Part shown: positions 9,569 to 18,829 of the stretch, piece after piece | Layout: each line of letters starts with the position of its first letter | Numbering within the stretch: the first letter of the stretch is position 1 | Origin: an uncultured Bacteroidaceae bacterium | Lineage (GTDB): Bacteria; Bacteroidota; Bacteroidia; Bacteroidales; Bacteroidaceae | NCBI GenBank assembly: GCA_934394435.1 | Contig: CAKRRN010000002.1 | Coordinates: 62,001 to 126,000, forward strand | Length of the DNA: 64,000 nt | Direction: 5' to 3' | Notes under the pieces: generated by a model | What the model saw: the letters and a program-made list of their open reading frames with translations, nothing else | Databases searched by the model: none | What the model was told of the DNA's origin: nothing | Made by a program: the position numbers and the translations under genes

Positions 9569-10477
9569 TTACTTTTTTATCACATCGAATCCTTCACCAA
9601 ATACGCCCTCCACGTTACTCATGGATACAAAGGCGTTTCCGTCTATCTGCTTGATGAGCGCAAATATCTCTCGACTCTCATACTTCTTGGCAAGAATGAG
9701 TAGCACTTGTCGTTTCTCCTTGGTGTAGAATCCTTCGCCATAGAGCACGGTCACACCTCGGTCAAGCCGAACATTTATCTCGTGGGCAATTTCATCTGGC
9801 TTGCTACTCACGATGATGAACTGTACGCTCTGACGGGCACCATTGATGACGAAGTCCAGAAAGTTCATGCTGATGAACATGGTGAGGTAACCAACCACCA
9901 TAATCTCCAGGTTACGGAACAATAGATAACTGCCTGCAATGATGACCACATCTATGAAGAGTAATAGTCGTCCCAAGGAGATATTGCGGTACTTATTGAT
10001 GCTGCTGGCTATGATGTCCGTTCCACCTGTGCTTCCACCCGCCAGAAACACGATGGCCAATCCCAGTCCTTCCATAATGCCACCTATCACACAGGCCATG
10101 AACTTCTGGTCACCTATGATGAGGCGCAATTGTTCCTTGCCATCGGGACCGGTGGTGGTGAGATAGCTCTGCATGATGTCGATAAAGAAAGAAATGACAA
10201 ACGTGGCTATCAGGGTGCGCACCATGTATCTCCATCCCATGATGCGACCAGCCAGTAGCAGGAGCGCACCGTTGACACAGAAGTAGGTGATGTTGGGATG
10301 AATGCCCATCAGATAGTAGATGATGGTGGAGACACCGCTCAGTCCGCCCGTGATAATCTGGTAGGGGAGCAGAAAGCAGGTGTACCCCAACGAGTATATG
10401 AAAATACCAAGAATCATCTGGGCGTAATCGCGCAACAGCCTTCGTGGGTCTTCTCCTAATAGTCTTGTCGTGGTCAT
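9569..10477 (-). CDS. YitT family membrane protein (DUF161/DUF2179), copy 2
   Basis: This 302-residue protein has about five hydrophobic segments in its first 205 residues, with the family phrase GLSGVSTIIYY near the first and VFLAGGSTGGTDIIA in the middle. A soluble C-terminal DUF2179 domain of about 80 residues follows (GVTVLYGEGFYTKEKRQVL, ending in VFGEGFDVIKK). The family is an integral membrane protein of unknown transport or regulatory role. It is a clear paralogue of the gene immediately upstream, sharing GGLSG/GGLTG, GGSTGG and the GFN/GFD ending. The gap between the two copies is 55 bp, which suggests a tandem duplication or a heteromeric pair. Confidence 0.88.
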   Translation of the reverse strand: MTTTRLLGEDPRRLLRDYAQMILGIFIYSLGYTCFLLPYQIITGGLSGVSTIIYYLMGIHPNITYFCVNGALLLLAGRIMGWRYMVRTLIATFVISFFIDIMQSYLTTTGPDGKEQLRLIIGDQKFMACVIGGIMEGLGLAIVFLAGGSTGGTDIIASSINKYRNISLGRLLLFIDVVIIAGSYLLFRNLEIMVVGYLTMFISMNFLDFVINGARQSVQFIIVSSKPDEIAHEINVRLDRGVTVLYGEGFYTKEKRQVLLILAKKYESREIFALIKQIDGNAFVSMSNVEGVFGEGFDVIKK

Positions 10478-10532
10478 ATTGGTCTGTAGTTGTTTGTCCT
10501 TAATGTATAAATTACGCTGTAATTTGCCTTGC

Positions 10533-11423
10533 TTAGGTCTTTATCATATTAAACCCATTGCCGTAAACACCCTCTGCACGGCTTTGCGATACGAAGGCGG
10601 CGGGATCAATCTCTTGAATCATGCGCAGGATGTGCACCTGCTCTGACTTGTGTACGATGGTTATCAATACCTTGATATCCTGATGGCTGTAGTAGCCCTC
10701 ACCGTTCATCACGGTCACCGAGTGTACCGTCTCGCCGATGATGCGGTCACATATCTCCTTGCTCTTGCGCGTGAAGATGATGAACTGTGTATCCTGTCTG
10801 GTGCTATTAACCAGTAGGTCTAACGCATAGGTGTACACAGCCAGTGTAACGTAGCCGAATACCACCATCCTCCAGTCGTGGAAAATGGGCCAGCAGGAGC
10901 CTATCACTACCAAATCCAGATAGAGCAACACACGCCCCAGCGACACGTTGCGATACTTGTTGACCAGCGCGGCTATCACGTCCCAGCCGCCTGTGCTGCC
11001 TCCCGCAAGGAACACGATGCCTATGCCCAATCCGTTGAGTATGGCTCCCAATACACATGCCATGGAGTCTTGTCCCTCGCCCAGAATCTGCATGAGGTTG
11101 CCTTGCGCATCGGTCACCATGTCCTGTCCCAAACTCAGAAAGGTGGAGAGGGCGAGTACGGCATAGGCTGTCTTGGCTACAAATTTCCATCCCAGTGGCT
11201 TGAATGCCACCATGAGCAGGATGCCGTTGATGATGAGCAGGGCCAGGCTGATGGGAAATCCCGTCACGTAATACACGATAGCGAGCAGACCTGTCAGCCC
11301 TCCCGTGGTGATGTGGTAGGGTAGAAGGAATGCCGCCCATCCAAGTGAATAAACGGCCATTCCCAGATTGATGGAGAGGAAGTCTTTGGTGAACTCCCAG
11401 ACACGCATTTTTTTGTTGGTCAT
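10533..11423 (-). CDS. YitT family membrane protein (DUF161/DUF2179), copy 1
   Basis: This 296-residue membrane protein has the same layout as its downstream paralogue: membrane helices to about residue 200 with TTGGLTGLLAIVYYV and VFLAGGSTGGWDVIAA, then a C-terminal DUF2179 domain (HSVTVMNGEGYYSHQDIKV, ending YGNGFNMIKT). The function of the family is not established. It follows leuS by only 21 bp and is probably transcribed with it. Confidence 0.88.
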   Translation of the reverse strand: MTNKKMRVWEFTKDFLSINLGMAVYSLGWAAFLLPYHITTGGLTGLLAIVYYVTGFPISLALLIINGILLMVAFKPLGWKFVAKTAYAVLALSTFLSLGQDMVTDAQGNLMQILGEGQDSMACVLGAILNGLGIGIVFLAGGSTGGWDVIAALVNKYRNVSLGRVLLYLDLVVIGSCWPIFHDWRMVVFGYVTLAVYTYALDLLVNSTRQDTQFIIFTRKSKEICDRIIGETVHSVTVMNGEGYYSHQDIKVLITIVHKSEQVHILRMIQEIDPAAFVSQSRAEGVYGNGFNMIKT

Positions 11424-11444
11424 TGCAGTACTCTATTCAGAGAG

Positions 11445-14297
11445 TTATGCTTTAGGCTTTACCACGATGTTTACGATACGTCCTGGGATGGCAATGGTCT
11501 TTATGACCTGCATCCCATCGAGATGCTTCTGTGCCTCGGGCGCGTCAGTAGCCATCTTAACCATTTCTTCTGGAGTGGCGTTGGCAGGGAAGTCCATGGC
11601 AAAGCGTACCTTGCCATTGAACTGCACACCCAGTTTCACACTGCTCTCGACCAGATACTTCTCGTCATAGGCAGGCCACTGGGCGTCACACACGCTGGTG
11701 TCGTGACCCATGGCTTCCCACAGCTCCTCGGCAATATGTGGGGCAAAGGGAGCCAACAGCACGGTCAGAGGTTCCAGGATGGTGCGTGCATGGCACTTTT
11801 GCTGGTAGAGTTCGTTGCATGCCACCATGAAGGCGGATATGCTGGTGTTGTATGAGAACTCCTCAATGTCGGCACTCACCTTCTTGATTACCTTATGCAG
11901 ACTTTTCAAATTGTCAGCTGTAGGCTCACTGTCATCAGCTTGCAGAGCCCCATCCTTATCCCAGAAGAGTGACCAGAACTTCTTTAGGAAGCGGTGGCAA
12001 CCGTCAATGCCGTTGGTATCCCAAGGCTTCGACTGCTCTACGGGTCCAAGGAACATTTCGTAGAGTCGCAGCGTGTCAGCACCGAACTTATCCACAATCA
12101 TGTCGGGGTTGACCACGTTGAACATGCTTTTCGACATCTTCTCGATGGCCCATCCGCACACATACTTGCCGTCCTCAAGTACAAACTCAGCTGTCTGATA
12201 CTCAGGTCTCCAAGCGCGGAAAGCCTCTGTGTCGAGCACATCATTCTTCACGATGTTCACATCCACATGGATGGGAGTGGTGTCGTATTGGTCTTTCAGT
12301 CCCAGAGAGACGAAGGTATTGGTGTCTTTGATACGATAGACAAAGTTGGAGCGTCCCTGTATCATGCCCTGGTTGACCAGTTTCTGGAAGGGCTCTTCCT
12401 TGCAGGATACACCCAGGTCATGTAGGACCTTGTTCCAGAAACGGCTGTAGATGAGGTGTCCTGTGGCATGTTCGCTTCCGCCCACGTAGAGGTCTACGTT
12501 CTGCCAATACTCGTCAGCCTCGCGGCTCACCAGTTCCTTGTCGTTGTGTGGGTCCATGTAGCGCAGATAGTAGGCTGACGAACCAGCGAATCCTGGCATG
12601 GTGTATAGTTCGATGGGGAATACTGTCTCGTCATCGATGAGTGCCTTGTCTACAATCTTACGGTTCTTTTCGTCCCATGCCCATATTTGTGCGTTACCCA
12701 ATGGTGGCTCTCCTGTCTCGGTAGGCAAGAAGTTCTCCACTTGTGGTAATTCTACAGGCAGACATTCCTCAGGTATCATCTGTGGCATCCCGTGCTTGTA
12801 ATATACGGGGAACGGTTCGCCCCAATAACGTTGACGGCTGAAGATAGCGTCGCGCAGACGATAGTTCACCTTCACTCGTCCCAGGTGATGGCTCTGCACA
12901 TACTCCTTGGTAGCAGCAATGGCTTGCTTGACTGTGAGTCCGTTCAGTATCAGGTCGCAATAAGGAGTCTTGCCCTCGGCAGGACTGTTGCACACGATGC
13001 CCTCTTTGGCATCATAGCTTTCTTCGCTTACGTCAGCTCCCTCTATCAGCGGAATGATGGGCAGGTTGAAATGGCGTGCGAAGGCATAGTCACGACTATC
13101 ATGGGCAGGCACAGCCATGATGGCTCCTGTACCGTATCCAGCCAGCACATACTCGCTTATCCAGATGGGGTTTTTCTCTCCAGTGAAGGGGTTGATGGCG
13201 TATGAGCCTGAGAATACCCCTGTCACGCGGTGGTCTATCTGTCGTTCACGCTCGGTGCGTCCTTTTACGTAGGTCAGATATTGGTCCACTTCTGCCTTCT
13301 GAGCCTCGGTGGTTACCTTCTGTACCAGTTCGCTCTCGGGTGCCAATACCATGAAGGTCACTCCAAACATGGTGTCGGCTCGGGTGGTGAAGATAGTGAA
13401 CTTCTGGTCTGAATCGGCAATCTGGAACTCCACCTCGGTACCCTCGCTGCGTCCTATCCAGTTGCGCTGTGTCTCCTTGATAGAGTCGCTCCACTGGATA
13501 GTGTCCAGTCCGTCGAGCAGTCTTTGTGCATAGGCACTTACGCGCAAACACCATTGGCGCATCTTTTTCTGTTCTACGGGGTATCCGCCACGTACGCTCA
13601 CACCCTCTACCACCTCGTCATTGGCCAGCACAGTGCCCAGTTTCGGACACCAGTTTACCATGGTCTCTCCCAGGAAGGCAATACGGTAGTTCATCAGCAC
13701 CTTGCTCTGCAGCTGCTCATTCATGGCATTCCACTCATCAGCGGTGAACGACAGTTCTTCGGTGCAGGCTGCATTCAGCCCCTCGGTACCGTGTTTTGCC
13801 AAATATTCGATGAGGTTTTCTATGGGCTGTGCTTTTTGGCAACCGTTGCAGAAGTATGAGTTGAACATCTTCTGGAATGCCCATTGTGTCCAATGGTAAT
13901 AGCCAGGAGCACAGGTGCGTACCTCGCGGTCCCAGTCAAAGGAGAAACCTATCTTGTCTAACTGTTCGCGGTAGCGGTCTATGTTTTGGAAAGTGGTCTT
14001 CTCGGGATGCTGTCCTGTCTGTATGGCGTATTGCTCGGCGGGCAGTCCGTAGGAGTCGTATCCCATGGGGTTGAGAACGTTGTATCCGTTGAGCCGCTTG
14101 TAGCGTGCATAGATGTCACTTGCTATATAACCAAGGGGATGTCCCACATGTAGCCCGGCTCCACTTGGATAGGGAAACATGTTCAAGACGTAATATTTCT
14201 TTTTGCTTGCGTCCTCTTTCACCTGGTATGTGTGGTTAGCCACCCAGCGCTTGTGCCATTTCTGCTCAATCTCACGGAAGTTGTATTCTTTTGCCAT
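11445..14297 (-). CDS. leuS: Leucyl-tRNA synthetase
   Basis: This class I aminoacyl-tRNA synthetase has 950 residues. The HIGH-type motif is HVGH at residues 50-53 within PYPSGAGLHVGHPLGY. The editing domain carries FTTRADTMFGVTF, and the KMSKS loop appears as EKMSKSMFNVV in the last third. The anticodon-binding and C-terminal domains follow. The protein is somewhat longer than the E. coli enzyme (about 860 residues), as is usual in Bacteroidota. It is the first gene of the leftward run to position 1, and a strong promoter lies about 40 bp upstream. Confidence 0.97.
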   Translation of the reverse strand: MAKEYNFREIEQKWHKRWVANHTYQVKEDASKKKYYVLNMFPYPSGAGLHVGHPLGYIASDIYARYKRLNGYNVLNPMGYDSYGLPAEQYAIQTGQHPEKTTFQNIDRYREQLDKIGFSFDWDREVRTCAPGYYHWTQWAFQKMFNSYFCNGCQKAQPIENLIEYLAKHGTEGLNAACTEELSFTADEWNAMNEQLQSKVLMNYRIAFLGETMVNWCPKLGTVLANDEVVEGVSVRGGYPVEQKKMRQWCLRVSAYAQRLLDGLDTIQWSDSIKETQRNWIGRSEGTEVEFQIADSDQKFTIFTTRADTMFGVTFMVLAPESELVQKVTTEAQKAEVDQYLTYVKGRTERERQIDHRVTGVFSGSYAINPFTGEKNPIWISEYVLAGYGTGAIMAVPAHDSRDYAFARHFNLPIIPLIEGADVSEESYDAKEGIVCNSPAEGKTPYCDLILNGLTVKQAIAATKEYVQSHHLGRVKVNYRLRDAIFSRQRYWGEPFPVYYKHGMPQMIPEECLPVELPQVENFLPTETGEPPLGNAQIWAWDEKNRKIVDKALIDDETVFPIELYTMPGFAGSSAYYLRYMDPHNDKELVSREADEYWQNVDLYVGGSEHATGHLIYSRFWNKVLHDLGVSCKEEPFQKLVNQGMIQGRSNFVYRIKDTNTFVSLGLKDQYDTTPIHVDVNIVKNDVLDTEAFRAWRPEYQTAEFVLEDGKYVCGWAIEKMSKSMFNVVNPDMIVDKFGADTLRLYEMFLGPVEQSKPWDTNGIDGCHRFLKKFWSLFWDKDGALQADDSEPTADNLKSLHKVIKKVSADIEEFSYNTSISAFMVACNELYQQKCHARTILEPLTVLLAPFAPHIAEELWEAMGHDTSVCDAQWPAYDEKYLVESSVKLGVQFNGKVRFAMDFPANATPEEMVKMATDAPEAQKHLDGMQVIKTIAIPGRIVNIVVKPKA

Positions 14298-14338
14298 TGT
14301 CTTTTGTGTTGTATTCCTTATTTATGTGTATTTGGGTA

Positions 14339-14370
14339 CAAAGATACGATTTAGCCTGCGATGGACAAAA
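14339..14370 (-). promoter_or_regulatory. leuS operon promoter
   Basis: Read on the minus strand, TTTTG (14370-14366), a 19 bp spacer and TATCTTTG (14346-14339) fit the Bacteroidota primary-sigma consensus exactly. Transcription would start about 35 nt before the leuS ATG. Confidence 0.85.
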
Positions 14371-14766
14371 TTTAAATGCATCCAATCAATATAGTACGCG
14401 TGCGAATATGAGGATTTTTTTGCCAGCGGATAATCTTTGGGAATAAGCTGATTTGACAGGGAACTGGCAAGGTCTCATCCTTTGTCTATCTTCACTTTTC
14501 TTCTAGGACTCTCCTATTGTCTACACGTTATTCTTTGCTTGGGTTTCGTTTGTGTTTCGTTTGGGTCTTGAGAACATTCCCTTATGTTTTCAACATCATA
14601 TTATACTTATGTTTTTCTGTTGTTGTTTTTATAATCATTTGGGTGTTTGTGCTATTTGTTTGATTTTTCAGTCGTTTCTTGGCGTATGTATGTAAGGAAA
14701 AGGTTGTATAGGTCCAAATCTCGGATAACAGGCCTAACCGTAAACAATGATTTAAAATTAAATTTG

Positions 14767-14774
14767 TATATTTG
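14767..14774 (+). promoter_or_regulatory. -7 box of the CotH gene
   Basis: TATATTTG matches TAnnTTTG and would give a leader of only about 25 nt before the ATG at 14806. No clear TTTG lies 19-21 bp upstream, so the site may be weak or activator-dependent. Confidence 0.55.
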
Positions 14775-14805
14775 CAGTTATTAAGAAATTTTTCTCTACC
14801 TGAAA

Positions 14806-17562
14806 ATGAAAATTAAAACTGACTTCTCCCATCCACGAACGCTCGTCACCCTGCTGTTTGTCCTTTTTGCGTATCTTCCCTGGCTTACGGATGTACAGGC
14901 GCAAACTTTATCACAGCAATATCGGGAACTGTGGTCTGAAGCAAAGGGGGTCTATGATAAGGCGGTAGGCTATAGTTCTGAGACAATTCCCCTTACGGCA
15001 GACAATCTCAGCAGCAATGCCTCTGATTGGCAGGAAGGTCAGCATTTGGAATATCTGTTAGACGACAATCCCAGCACCTTTTGGCATAGTGATTGGCATG
15101 GTCAGGTACAGGATACCCATTACCTGCAGATAGACCTTGCCCAACCGATAGAGGGAGCTATCGCTCTCTATGTGAAGCGCCGCGAAACGTCGGACAATCA
15201 TGTGACGCAGATGGAATGCCACGCGAGTAAAGATGGGGTAAGTTGGGTCTGTCTTGATAAGATGTTTCTCCCGAACGCTTATTCTGGGGCTGATGCTACC
15301 TCTAACCCTGTTTCGCTCGGAAACGAGTCGTATACGCATATCCGTTTCTACTTCTTGCAAAACTCTGGTGGATACAAGTTTGCACACTTTGCTGAGATAA
15401 GGCTTCTGAGTGTAAAGATTCTTGGAGAGGGAATGACCTTGTATTTAAGTAAACCTATGACTTCTCTCCTGTCTGAACTGGAAGATGGGAAGAGGCTGGC
15501 AGACAAGGATATTACTTCGGGGCACATAGAAAAATTGAAGAGTGCGATGGACAATCTTGTTCTGGAAATGGAAAGGATTGAAGCCGGACTGCTACCTTCT
15601 TTCATGACTCAAAAGACAAACATCCCAACTCTCTTTATTAACACCTATGATGGAACAAAAATCAGCAGCAAGACCGAATATAAGTATGCAAGAATGTGGA
15701 GGATGGACGGAGACTCCATTGCTGTATACGATTCTATAAGAATAAGAGGAAGGGGAAACAGTACGTGGGGATTGGAAAAGAAACCTTATCGGATAAAATT
15801 TAATGCTAAGGAGAAGTTCTTGGGTAAAGGCTATGCTAATGCAAAGAGTTGGACTCTGCTGGCAAACCACTCAGACAAGACACTTCTTAGAAATGCTGTG
15901 GCATCGTTTATAGGCAAGCAGATGGGGCAACCCTTTGTGCCTGCTGCAGAGTTTGCAGATGTTGTGCTCAACGGCGAATATCTGGGTAATTATCAGATAA
16001 GTGACCAGATGGAAGTGAATAAAAAGCGCGTGAACATTGTTGAACAAAAAGAACCGCCCATGCAGGGAACAGATATCTCAGGAGGATATTTCTTCGAGTT
16101 TGCGGGAACACTTGATGGGGAGCCATCATACTTTTATACGGACAGAGGACAGGCAGTTGCTATCAAGTCACCTGATGAGGATGTCATTACAGCCGAGCAG
16201 CATGAGTATATACGAAACTTTGTAAACGAATTTGAGAACAGATTGTATTCCTCTGATTATAAAGACCCACAGAAAGGGTACCAGCAGATGGTAGACAGCA
16301 CAACATTGGCCAGCTGGTTTGTCTCTAACGAATATACTGCCAATCCAGATGGATATTATAGCACATATGCTTATAAGGAGCGAGGCGACAGCCATCTGTG
16401 TTGGGGACCTATGTGGGATTATGATATTGCCTTTAACAACTGTTATCGTTTGCGTAAGGAAATGACTGACAAACTGATGCTTAACGATGGTTACTCCTCG
16501 GGCAAGATGAAGGAGTATGTGCAGAGAATGTACTCTGATGAGTGGTTCAGGAATATCGCGGGAAGGACCTGGCATAAAGCTGTGTGTAGGGATTCTCTGG
16601 TAGAAAAGGCCTTGGGGTACGTGGACAGCATGAGTCTGGTGATAGATCAAAGCCAAAGGCTTAATTTCCAGAGATGGTCGCTCGGCAGCCGAGTTTATGA
16701 CGAACTGATGCTTTTCAGCACCTATCAAGAGGGGGTGGACTATCTCAAAAAATTTCTGAAGGAACACGCCTCTTTCTTGTCTTCTACATTGCCCAATCCA
16801 GACGGTCTTTTGCCTCCACTCCCTTTGCCAAGCAATCCACTTGGAGTAGACGAAGAAGACTGCTATTATCTATATAATGTAAAGACGCAGAAAGTTACGG
16901 ATATCGGTAAGAATAATAAGTTATGTATATGGGAAGCAGAAGAAGGTCGTGCGTCTACGCAACTTTGGCAGTTGATTCCAGTATCAGAAGATTATTACCG
17001 TATTGTTCTCCAAGGCTCAAACCTTGCCATTACTGATGCAGCCTCGTACAATGGAATGTCTTACAGCACAGGTTCAACCTTAATACTCACAGATACGGAT
17101 CCGGATGACTATCGCCAGTTGTGGAAATTCGTATCTACGGCAGGCAACTACGTAATTGTTAACAAAGTCACGGGACTTGGCTGGAATAATTCTGGTGGAA
17201 ATGATAATAATGGGAACCCCATTATCAGTTGGACAAGCGATGACAACAATGCCGAAAAACCTACACGCCAATGGTATATTGTGCGTGGTGAGCGACCAGA
17301 TGATATTGCCTCCAATGATGAGGAGTTAGATGTTGACTATCGTGTGGGTTACGACCGTGCTAAGCAAGAAGTACTACTACATACTCCTCTGGAAATAGCT
17401 TCATCCAACTGTAATCTATCTGTTTATGACACAAACGGAAGGTTGGTTGGCATGGGGGATGCTTTCCATCCAGTAAGTCTTGCCAATCAACCTTCTGCTA
17501 TCTATGTAGTGACTTGGAACGTGCATGGTAGCCAGCGAAGCATTAAGTTTCAGAAACCATAA
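14806..17562 (+). CDS. Secreted CotH-kinase protein with discoidin and ricin-like modules
   Basis: This 918-residue exported protein has a signal peptide ending near VQAQ (residue 33). Residues about 50-205 resemble an F5/8 type C (discoidin) carbohydrate-binding domain (DNPSTFWHSDWHG, HYLQIDLAQP). The core (about 270-640) is a CotH-type kinase fold with RGRGNSTWGLEKKPYRIKF, SDQMEVNKKRVNI and WDYDIAFNN. A ricin-like beta-trefoil follows (about 685-825, QLWQLIPV, RQLWKF, RQWYIV). The last about 70 residues look like a type IX sorting tail. CotH homologues phosphorylate proteins, as in the Bacillus spore coat; the target here is unknown. The gene stands alone on the plus strand and ends 10 bp from the convergent GH43 gene. 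Confidence 0.82.
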   Translation: MKIKTDFSHPRTLVTLLFVLFAYLPWLTDVQAQTLSQQYRELWSEAKGVYDKAVGYSSETIPLTADNLSSNASDWQEGQHLEYLLDDNPSTFWHSDWHGQVQDTHYLQIDLAQPIEGAIALYVKRRETSDNHVTQMECHASKDGVSWVCLDKMFLPNAYSGADATSNPVSLGNESYTHIRFYFLQNSGGYKFAHFAEIRLLSVKILGEGMTLYLSKPMTSLLSELEDGKRLADKDITSGHIEKLKSAMDNLVLEMERIEAGLLPSFMTQKTNIPTLFINTYDGTKISSKTEYKYARMWRMDGDSIAVYDSIRIRGRGNSTWGLEKKPYRIKFNAKEKFLGKGYANAKSWTLLANHSDKTLLRNAVASFIGKQMGQPFVPAAEFADVVLNGEYLGNYQISDQMEVNKKRVNIVEQKEPPMQGTDISGGYFFEFAGTLDGEPSYFYTDRGQAVAIKSPDEDVITAEQHEYIRNFVNEFENRLYSSDYKDPQKGYQQMVDSTTLASWFVSNEYTANPDGYYSTYAYKERGDSHLCWGPMWDYDIAFNNCYRLRKEMTDKLMLNDGYSSGKMKEYVQRMYSDEWFRNIAGRTWHKAVCRDSLVEKALGYVDSMSLVIDQSQRLNFQRWSLGSRVYDELMLFSTYQEGVDYLKKFLKEHASFLSSTLPNPDGLLPPLPLPSNPLGVDEEDCYYLYNVKTQKVTDIGKNNKLCIWEAEEGRASTQLWQLIPVSEDYYRIVLQGSNLAITDAASYNGMSYSTGSTLILTDTDPDDYRQLWKFVSTAGNYVIVNKVTGLGWNNSGGNDNNGNPIISWTSDDNNAEKPTRQWYIVRGERPDDIASNDEELDVDYRVGYDRAKQEVLLHTPLEIASSNCNLSVYDTNGRLVGMGDAFHPVSLANQPSAIYVVTWNVHGSQRSIKFQKP

Positions 17563-17572
17563 TGCCTATGAC

Positions 17573-18709
17573 TTATTTGTCTGTGGAGTTTAGTTGTCTC
17601 AGTACGGGCATCCCATTCTCAAACGTGATGGGAATCCATAGGTGTCGACTGTCGCTCAGTTGGTTTGGTTTCCATATGTCTGCCATGAATACAAATTCTG
17701 CGCCTTGAAACAATTTCTTTTCTGATGCTGTTTCTACTTTATATATATAGGTACCTTGTGCGCCGAAAGTCTTATCTGCTGCATTACCACGGCAGGGATT
17801 AGGCAACTGTTCCCACGGTCCAAAGATATTCTTGGCTCGAAACATACGAGCGGCATTAGGTGCCCAACCCGTACATCCGCTTGTAATCATCCAGTAGGTG
17901 CCATTTTTCTTGAATATAGTAGGCGCTTCGTTCATTCCTCCTGGTGCTACGCGCACAAAGGAGCCATTATGTTCCATGTAGTCATCGGTGAGTTGAGCTA
18001 TGTGGATTGTGAGGTTGTCCTCAGAGGAATAGATATGATAAGCCTTGCCATCATCGTCTATAAAGACAGTCATATCACGTGCCATCTGTCCGCCTTGCAT
18101 GTCGCGCATGAAGAACATTCCACGTTCAATCTGCTTATACCATTCTGGAGTCCACCATTGTTTCAGTTCAGGAAAGAGTAATTGGTGGCGTAGGTCTGTG
18201 GTGTCTGGCTTTGCAAAACCTATAGGGTATACACCTGGATTTATGCGTCCAGACCGAACGAATCGAAAGGGTCCGAATGGCGAGTCACTTACTGCCACCC
18301 CTGCTCGTGCAGCTCCATATCCCTGCCCTTTCAACTCCAGATGAATCCACATAACGAATTTGCGTGTATGTGCATTATAAATCACTTTGGGTCTTTCTAT
18401 GATGCAACCTCCTTCGAGGTCACTACCAGACTCGTTGTTTACGGATAACACGAAGCCGTGATTGGTCCAATCCTTCAAATTCTTCGATGTGAAACAGCTT
18501 ACGCCAAGCGAACTATAAGGTTTTCCGTCAGAAGAGCGACTTTCGCCATACCAATAATATGTGCCTTTGTATTTGAAGATGTTTCCTCCGTGTGCATTGA
18601 TGTGCGTACCAGTGTTGTCCTTCCATATTCCTCCATTCATGGGAGCTTGTGCGCTTAGGTACAGTAGGTTCCCTGCCAATAAAGCTATCGTCAAGAGTAT
18701 CTTTTTCAT
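17573..18709 (-). CDS. Secreted GH43 family glycosidase, galactanase-like
   Basis: This 378-residue protein has a signal peptide ending near LSAQ and a single GH43 propeller. The opening GTHINAHGGNIFKYKGTYYW followed by YGE resembles GH43 subfamilies that include exo-beta-1,3-galactanases. Other family features are IIERPKVIYN, AGVAVSDSPFGPF and MNEAPTIFKKNGTYWM with the likely acid Glu. The usual GH43 catalytic Asp near the N-terminus is not in the common DP context, as in some of these subfamilies. It is downstream of the GH43-GH35 fusion gene by 120 bp, which suggests joint work on galactan or arabinogalactan side chains. The subfamily is an inference. Confidence 0.78.
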   Translation of the reverse strand: MKKILLTIALLAGNLLYLSAQAPMNGGIWKDNTGTHINAHGGNIFKYKGTYYWYGESRSSDGKPYSSLGVSCFTSKNLKDWTNHGFVLSVNNESGSDLEGGCIIERPKVIYNAHTRKFVMWIHLELKGQGYGAARAGVAVSDSPFGPFRFVRSGRINPGVYPIGFAKPDTTDLRHQLLFPELKQWWTPEWYKQIERGMFFMRDMQGGQMARDMTVFIDDDGKAYHIYSSEDNLTIHIAQLTDDYMEHNGSFVRVAPGGMNEAPTIFKKNGTYWMITSGCTGWAPNAARMFRAKNIFGPWEQLPNPCRGNAADKTFGAQGTYIYKVETASEKKLFQGAEFVFMADIWKPNQLSDSRHLWIPITFENGMPVLRQLNSTDK

Positions 18710-18760
18710 AATATGTGTTTCTAAATTACAGGTATCGTCTTCTGTGTTTATACTTATATC

Positions 18761-18799
18761 TATTGATATGAATAGTTTTACCTTTTATTGATATGAATA
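18761..18799. repeat. 14 bp direct repeat upstream of GH43 gene, possible operator
   Basis: TATTGATATGAATA occurs exactly twice, at 18761-18774 and 18786-18799, starting 25 bp apart. The copies lie 52-90 bp before the start of the leftward GH43 gene. The spacing is somewhat over two helical turns. No other copy was noticed in the window. Confidence 0.55.
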
Positions 18800-18829
18800 T
18801 CCTTTCTCAAGTTGTGCTGTGCATAATTT

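Larger units (their letters stand above)
14298..14805. other. Divergent intergenic region leuS / CotH gene
   Basis: These 508 bp separate two divergent genes and hold the leuS promoter on the left and a -7 box for the CotH gene on the right. The middle part (about 14400-14700) is T-rich on the plus strand. It shows no convincing ORF, RNA gene or repeat. Confidence 0.6.
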
